Source of the DNA: Yoonia vestfoldensis
Lineage (GTDB): Bacteria > Pseudomonadota > Alphaproteobacteria > Rhodobacterales > Rhodobacteraceae
Direction of reading: 5' to 3'
Assembly (NCBI RefSeq): GCF_002158905.1
Contig: NZ_CP021431.1
Location: 3,550,001-3,614,000, forward strand
Length of the DNA: 64,000 nt
Under the pieces are notes generated by a model, which was given only the letters and a program-made list of their open reading frames with translations, did not search any database and was not told where the DNA came from. Both the position numbers and the translations under genes were made by a program. This document shows, piece after piece, positions 61,482 through 64,000 of this stretch; the stretch's first letter is position 1, and the number at the start of each line of letters is the position of its first letter.

Positions 61482-62296
61482 GACAGCCGCCATTGCCCGT
61501 CAAAGACATAGGCGGTCGGTCCTGTCATCCAGACCCCGTCCTCGCGCCAGTCGATGGCCAGATCGCCGCCGTCCAGCGTGATCGTCACCGCCCGGCCGGT
61601 CAGCCCGCGCCGCGCCGCCGCGACCGCCACCGCGCAAGAGGAAGAGCCAGAGGCCAGCGTCACCCCCACGCCCCGTTCCCAGACCCGCATCCGCAGATGG
61701 TCGGGGCCGATCAGGCTGGCGAATTGGACATTGGTGCGCTGCGGGAACAGCGGGTGATGTTCGATCAGCGCGCCGCGCTTGGCCAGATCGACCGCCGCGG
61801 CATCAGCGACGAAAAACGTGCAATGCGGGTTGCCCATGCCGGTGGCGACCGGTGTGCCGTCAATCGGCAGATGCAGCGTATCCATCTGTTCACAAAGCGG
61901 AATTTCCTGCCAATCAAGCTGTGGCTGGCCCATGTTGACCGCGGTCAGCCCGCCGCCTGCATCCTTTGCCTGCAATGTGCCCCGTGCTGTCGTGATCGTC
62001 AGCGCATTCTGTCCGGTCTGGTCCATGACCAGCCGCGCGATGCAGCGTGTCGCATTGCCACAGGCGGCGGCGGTCGATCCGTCACTGTTCCAGAATGTCA
62101 GGTGCAGATCGGCCGTGGCACTGTCAGAGATCACCGCAAGCTGGTCAAATCCGACGCCCCGATGCCGGTCTGCAATCGCCTGCGCAAGCGTCGCCGTCAC
62201 GCGTGGCGCTGCCCCGCGTTCGTCCACGACGACGAAGTCGTTGCCAAGCCCGTGCATCTTGCGAAAGGGCAGAAAGGTGTGATCCGTTTGTGTCAT
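61478..62296 (-). CDS. dapF: Diaminopimelate epimerase
   Basis: A 272-residue enzyme that converts LL- to meso-diaminopimelate for lysine and peptidoglycan. [13 protein letters not shown] (about 13-25) is the opening motif. The two catalytic cysteines are in AACGNATRC and [16 protein letters not shown]. The second motif is divergent: the usual ACGSGAC becomes ASGSSSC, which keeps only the catalytic cysteine. The start at 62296 ([11 protein letters not shown]) has no good ribosome-binding site but gives the family length. It is coupled to mtaB by ATGA. Confidence 0.92.
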   Translation of the reverse strand: MTQTDHTFLPFRKMHGLGNDFVVVDERGAAPRVTATLAQAIADRHRGVGFDQLAVISDSATADLHLTFWNSDGSTAAACGNATRCIARLVMDQTGQNALTITTARGTLQAKDAGGGLTAVNMGQPQLDWQEIPLCEQMDTLHLPIDGTPVATGMGNPHCTFFVADAAAVDLAKRGALIEHHPLFPQRTNVQFASLIGPDHLRMRVWERGVGVTLASGSSSCAVAVAAARRGLTGRAVTITLDGGDLAIDWREDGVWMTGPTAYVFDGQWRLS

Positions 62297-62351
62297 GGCG
62301 GCGATATAAACAAAGCCCCGACACATATCCAGCCGCGAAGGCATTTGGGGG

Positions 62352-62380
62352 TTGACCGCGATGCAGCAGCTTTCTAAGTA
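62352..62380 (+). promoter_or_regulatory. tRNA-Lys promoter
   Basis: TTGACC (62352-62357) and TAAGTA (62375-62380) are 17 bases apart and end 11 bases before the tRNA, an appropriate position for a strong stable-RNA promoter. Confidence 0.65.
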
Positions 62381-62391
62381 GCGCCCTGTGT

Positions 62392-62467
62392 GGGCCGGTA
62401 GCTCAGCTGGTAGAGCAACTGACTTTTAATCAGTAGGTCTCGGGTTCGGATCCCGACCGGCTCACCA
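62392..62467 (+). tRNA. tRNA-Lys (anticodon UUU)
   Basis: A 76-nucleotide cloverleaf with encoded CCA. The acceptor stem pairs GGGCCGG with CCGGCTC (one G-U pair), the D-arm is GCTCAGCTGGTAGAGC, and the anticodon arm ACTGA-CTTTTAA-TCAGT carries TTT. The T-arm has GGTTCGGATCC. Lys(UUU) tRNA is a substrate of t6A and methylthio modification, linking it to tsaE and to mtaB next door. Confidence 0.98.
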
Positions 62468-62470
62468 AAT

Positions 62471-62508
62471 AAAAAGGCCCAGGCATTGCTGCCTGGGCCT
62501 TTTGTTTT
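62471..62508. terminator. Bidirectional terminator between tRNA-Lys and the small membrane-protein operon
   Basis: Ten-base perfect arms GGCCCAGGCA (62476-62485) and TGCCTGGGCC (62490-62499) with a four-base loop. A T-run follows on the forward strand (TTTTGTTTTG) and the five upstream A give a U-run on the reverse strand. Confidence 0.93.
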
Positions 62509-62530
62509 GTTTGTTGGCAGTTGCGCCCGT

Positions 62531-62602
62531 TTAGAACAGCAGCGCGATGATGATCACGACGACAAGTGGCGCGCCGAGAAGCCAAGCGATGATAGCCGGC
62601 AT
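62531..62602 (-). CDS. Very short hydrophobic membrane peptide (23 aa)
   Basis: A 23-codon gene, too short for routine annotation. It begins MPAIIAWLLGAPL and continues as an unbroken hydrophobic helix to a final LLF. AGGA lies seven bases upstream of the ATG, a proper ribosome-binding site. It follows the 297-residue membrane protein by 29 bases on the same strand and is followed by a terminator. Function unknown; single-helix peptides of this kind often bind and modulate larger membrane proteins. Confidence 0.6.
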   Translation of the reverse strand: MPAIIAWLLGAPLVVVIIIALLF

Positions 62603-62631
62603 TGGATGATCCTTTCCTTTATGGCCAAGAC

Positions 62632-63525
62632 TTAGTCACGGCGGGCTGCGATAGCGTCGAACCCCGTGCCAGCGTCGCGGTGATGTCCGCCTGCCATCGC
62701 GGCAAAGAGAGCGGCAACAGCCCCGATCAGCAGCGTCGCCGCGGCGATGAACCCAAAGACGATGCCAGCCACGCGGGCCTGTTCCACCGCGTCCCGTGCT
62801 GCGGTCATCGCCTGATCCAGCTCTGCGCCGATCTGGGTGACGCGGCTGCGCGCCTCTTGCTGGGTCAGGGTGCTATTGGTGGCGATCACCTGCGCCAGAT
62901 AGCTTTGGTCGCGCGCGGTCATATTACCTGTCGTCACGGTGCGGGTGATGATGCCGGCGATCTCTTCGCGGGTGGCCGGGTCGGTATCTGCCGTGGCATT
63001 GACCGCAGGACGCAGCATCAGATCGGCAAAGTAATCGGCCGAGACTGCCTCTGTCACCGCCTCGGTGGTGCTTTGCGCGCCGGACCCCAGCACGGCAGAT
63101 CCGGCACCGACCAGCCCGCTGATCCCCGATGCGCCGATCATCAGGCTGACCACGGCCCCCAGCGCCCAGACGATCAGACCGTGCATCCCGTCACGCGCCG
63201 AGACTTCGTCCGATGTCGCATCGCCGATCTGGCTGCGCATCCGGCCGGCAAGATAGCCACCGGCCCCGAAAGCCGTGACCATGACCCAGGCAAACCAGAT
63301 GCCCGCGGCAATGGCGATCCAGGCGGCGGATACGCCTTCGCCTTCATAGGGCGATGTCAGGGACAGGCCCAGCCCCGCCCCAAAGCTGATCAGCACAAAA
63401 GAGATGGCCAGCGCAAAGACGGCACCGGCAAGAATGGCAGCCCAATCGATGTAAGAGGGCACCGCGACACCTTGTTGCGGCGGCGTGATCTGGGCGGGGC
63501 GCGGCGGAATATTGGCGGCGGTCAT
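62632..63525 (-). CDS. Membrane protein of unknown function (often labelled PhnA-like in Rhodobacteraceae)
   Basis: A 297-residue protein with four to five hydrophobic segments. YIDWAAILAGAVFALAISFVLIS (about 24-46, in pieces), WIAIAAGIWFAWVMVTAFGAGGYLAGRM (about 68-95) and LIVWALGAVVSLMIGASGISGLVGAGSAV (about 115-143) are each glycine- and alanine-rich. A soluble region with NATADTDPATREEIAGI follows, then a final helix pair before a polar HHRDAGTG tail. AAGGA eight bases before the ATG supports the start. It lies between two minute hydrophobic peptides on the same strand. The PhnA-like label is from memory and implies no phosphonate function. Confidence 0.75.
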   Translation of the reverse strand: MTAANIPPRPAQITPPQQGVAVPSYIDWAAILAGAVFALAISFVLISFGAGLGLSLTSPYEGEGVSAAWIAIAAGIWFAWVMVTAFGAGGYLAGRMRSQIGDATSDEVSARDGMHGLIVWALGAVVSLMIGASGISGLVGAGSAVLGSGAQSTTEAVTEAVSADYFADLMLRPAVNATADTDPATREEIAGIITRTVTTGNMTARDQSYLAQVIATNSTLTQQEARSRVTQIGAELDQAMTAARDAVEQARVAGIVFGFIAAATLLIGAVAALFAAMAGGHHRDAGTGFDAIAARRD

Positions 63526-63550
63526 GGCGGATATCCTTGCAAGCGCCAAA

Positions 63551-63625
63551 TCAGCCGAGGCCGACGAAGCTGAGAATGGCAAGCACGATGACGACCGCGC
63601 CGACGATATAGATGATCTGGTTCAT
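63551..63625 (-). CDS. Very short hydrophobic membrane peptide (24 aa)
   Basis: A 24-codon gene starting MNQIIYIVGAVVIVLA and ending FVGLG, one continuous hydrophobic helix with polar ends. An in-frame ATG five codons upstream (63640) would add MKEPI and directly abuts AAGGAA, so the start is uncertain. It is 25 bases upstream of the 297-residue membrane protein. I recall peptides of this type as recurrent, unnamed genes in Rhodobacteraceae. Confidence 0.55.
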   Translation of the reverse strand: MNQIIYIVGAVVIVLAILSFVGLG

Positions 63626-63640
63626 GATGGGTTCTTTCAT

Positions 63641-63992
63641 TTCCTTGGCGCTTGGGGGCGCATGGGATGCGCACAGGGCGTCTGATGAGGGGTCAACCCG
63701 GCTGGGCTGATGGCGATATGATCAACCGGACAGTCAGATACCAAAGGCATAGAGGGTGCGGGGAACGCCATGCAGAGGGGCATGATGCTATGCGATCAGT
63801 GATGCTGCTGTCCGGTCTCACAGGCACCTAACCGGCATTGCGCGATATTGTTCCATCGGGTGCCTTTGCGGCCCTTTGCCCGGGTGGCTGCGCGGCAATT
63901 GTCTGGAACAATGCGTCGTCGCCCTTGTTCAATCTTGCATGAAGGATGCCGCGGCCGGTCTGCCGCCATCGCTAGCAGGAGGGTTCGCAATC
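63641..63992. other. Intergenic region upstream of two divergent genes
   Basis: About 350 bases with no credible gene; the only longer frame is a 64-codon reverse one lacking any family feature. It must hold the promoters of the small membrane operon (reverse) and of the gene starting at 63993 (forward). A reverse-strand TTGACC at about 63708-63713 is a possible -35 for the former. Confidence 0.45.
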
Positions 63993-64000
63993 ATGCGTGC
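63993..64000 (+). CDS. Start of a gene cut by the window end
   Basis: ATGCGTGC at the last eight bases follows AGGAGGG (63977-63983) with a nine-base gap, a strong ribosome-binding site. Only Met-Arg-Ala or similar can be read; the product is unknown. Confidence 0.45.

Noticed and set aside
63905..63929. GGAAC-N16-TGTT, resembling an EcfG general-stress promoter
   Set aside because: The -10 part deviates, and the EcfG/PhyR system is, to my knowledge, usually missing in Rhodobacterales. Too weak to call.
63796..63990. A 64-codon reverse frame in the last intergenic region
   Set aside because: Basic, Cys/His-scattered composition, no ribosome-binding site, and it overlaps the probable promoter of the gene at 63993.

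Overview
This window comes from an aerobic anoxygenic phototroph of the Rhodobacterales (Roseobacter/Yoonia/Loktanella-like alphaproteobacterium). The evidence is a bacteriochlorophyll a gene cluster in roseobacter order (bchFNBHLM-lhaA-puhABC-bciE-acsF-puhE-hemA-cycA), an oxygen-dependent cyclase (acsF) with no bchE in view, crtA of the spheroidenone pathway, a RegB/RegA redox two-component pair, the PpsR/PpaA regulators, and high-GC, tightly overlapping operons.

Layout. 1-7.1 kb: mltA, an Smr protein, an MFS transporter, the HslVU protease operon with a membrane-protein gene inserted between its two subunits, an orphan glycosyltransferase-like gene and trxA. 7.2-15.5 kb: one reverse-strand run tsaE-amgK-murU-addB-addA, joined by 4- or 8-nt overlaps, covering tRNA t6A synthesis, cell-wall sugar recycling and double-strand break repair. 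15.6-22.1 kb: a PAS-only protein and the regulators regB / regA-PCuAC copper chaperone / ppsR-ppaA. 22.1-45.8 kb: the photosynthesis genes. The forward operon runs from bchF to cycA and meets the reverse operon crtA-bchI-bchD-bchO at a terminator; the divergent crtI-crtB-tspO operon follows. Near-perfect PpsR operators (TGT-N12-ACA) lie between ppaA and bchF and between crtA and crtI. The puf operon, bchCXYZ, bchG/P and crtCDEF are absent, so the photosynthesis genes seem to be split across the genome or cut off at tspO.

45.9-64 kb: purine salvage (adenine deaminase plus AMP nucleosidase), HU, an EamA transporter, aroC, a TPP-riboswitch-controlled thiamine ABC transporter (thiBPQ), the cytochrome bc1 operon petABC, an outer-membrane barrel protein, two glutathione S-transferase-like genes, mtaB-dapF, tRNA-Lys(UUU), and a mini-operon of a membrane protein flanked by two very short hydrophobic peptides.

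How it works together. RegB senses the redox state of the quinone pool and RegA responds. PpsR with PpaA represses bch/crt genes under oxygen. HemA through BchM/AcsF, BchNBL, BchF and BchIDH build bacteriochlorophyllide. PuhA/B/C/E and LhaA assemble the reaction centre and LH1. Cytochrome c2 and bc1 close the photosynthetic electron cycle. Many start codons were moved from the longest reading frame using ribosome-binding sites, overlaps and family N-termini; these choices are stated per gene. No insertion sequence, prophage, CRISPR array or rRNA was seen. A short dispersed stem-loop repeat family occurs at least three times, once inside the coding sequence of bchB.
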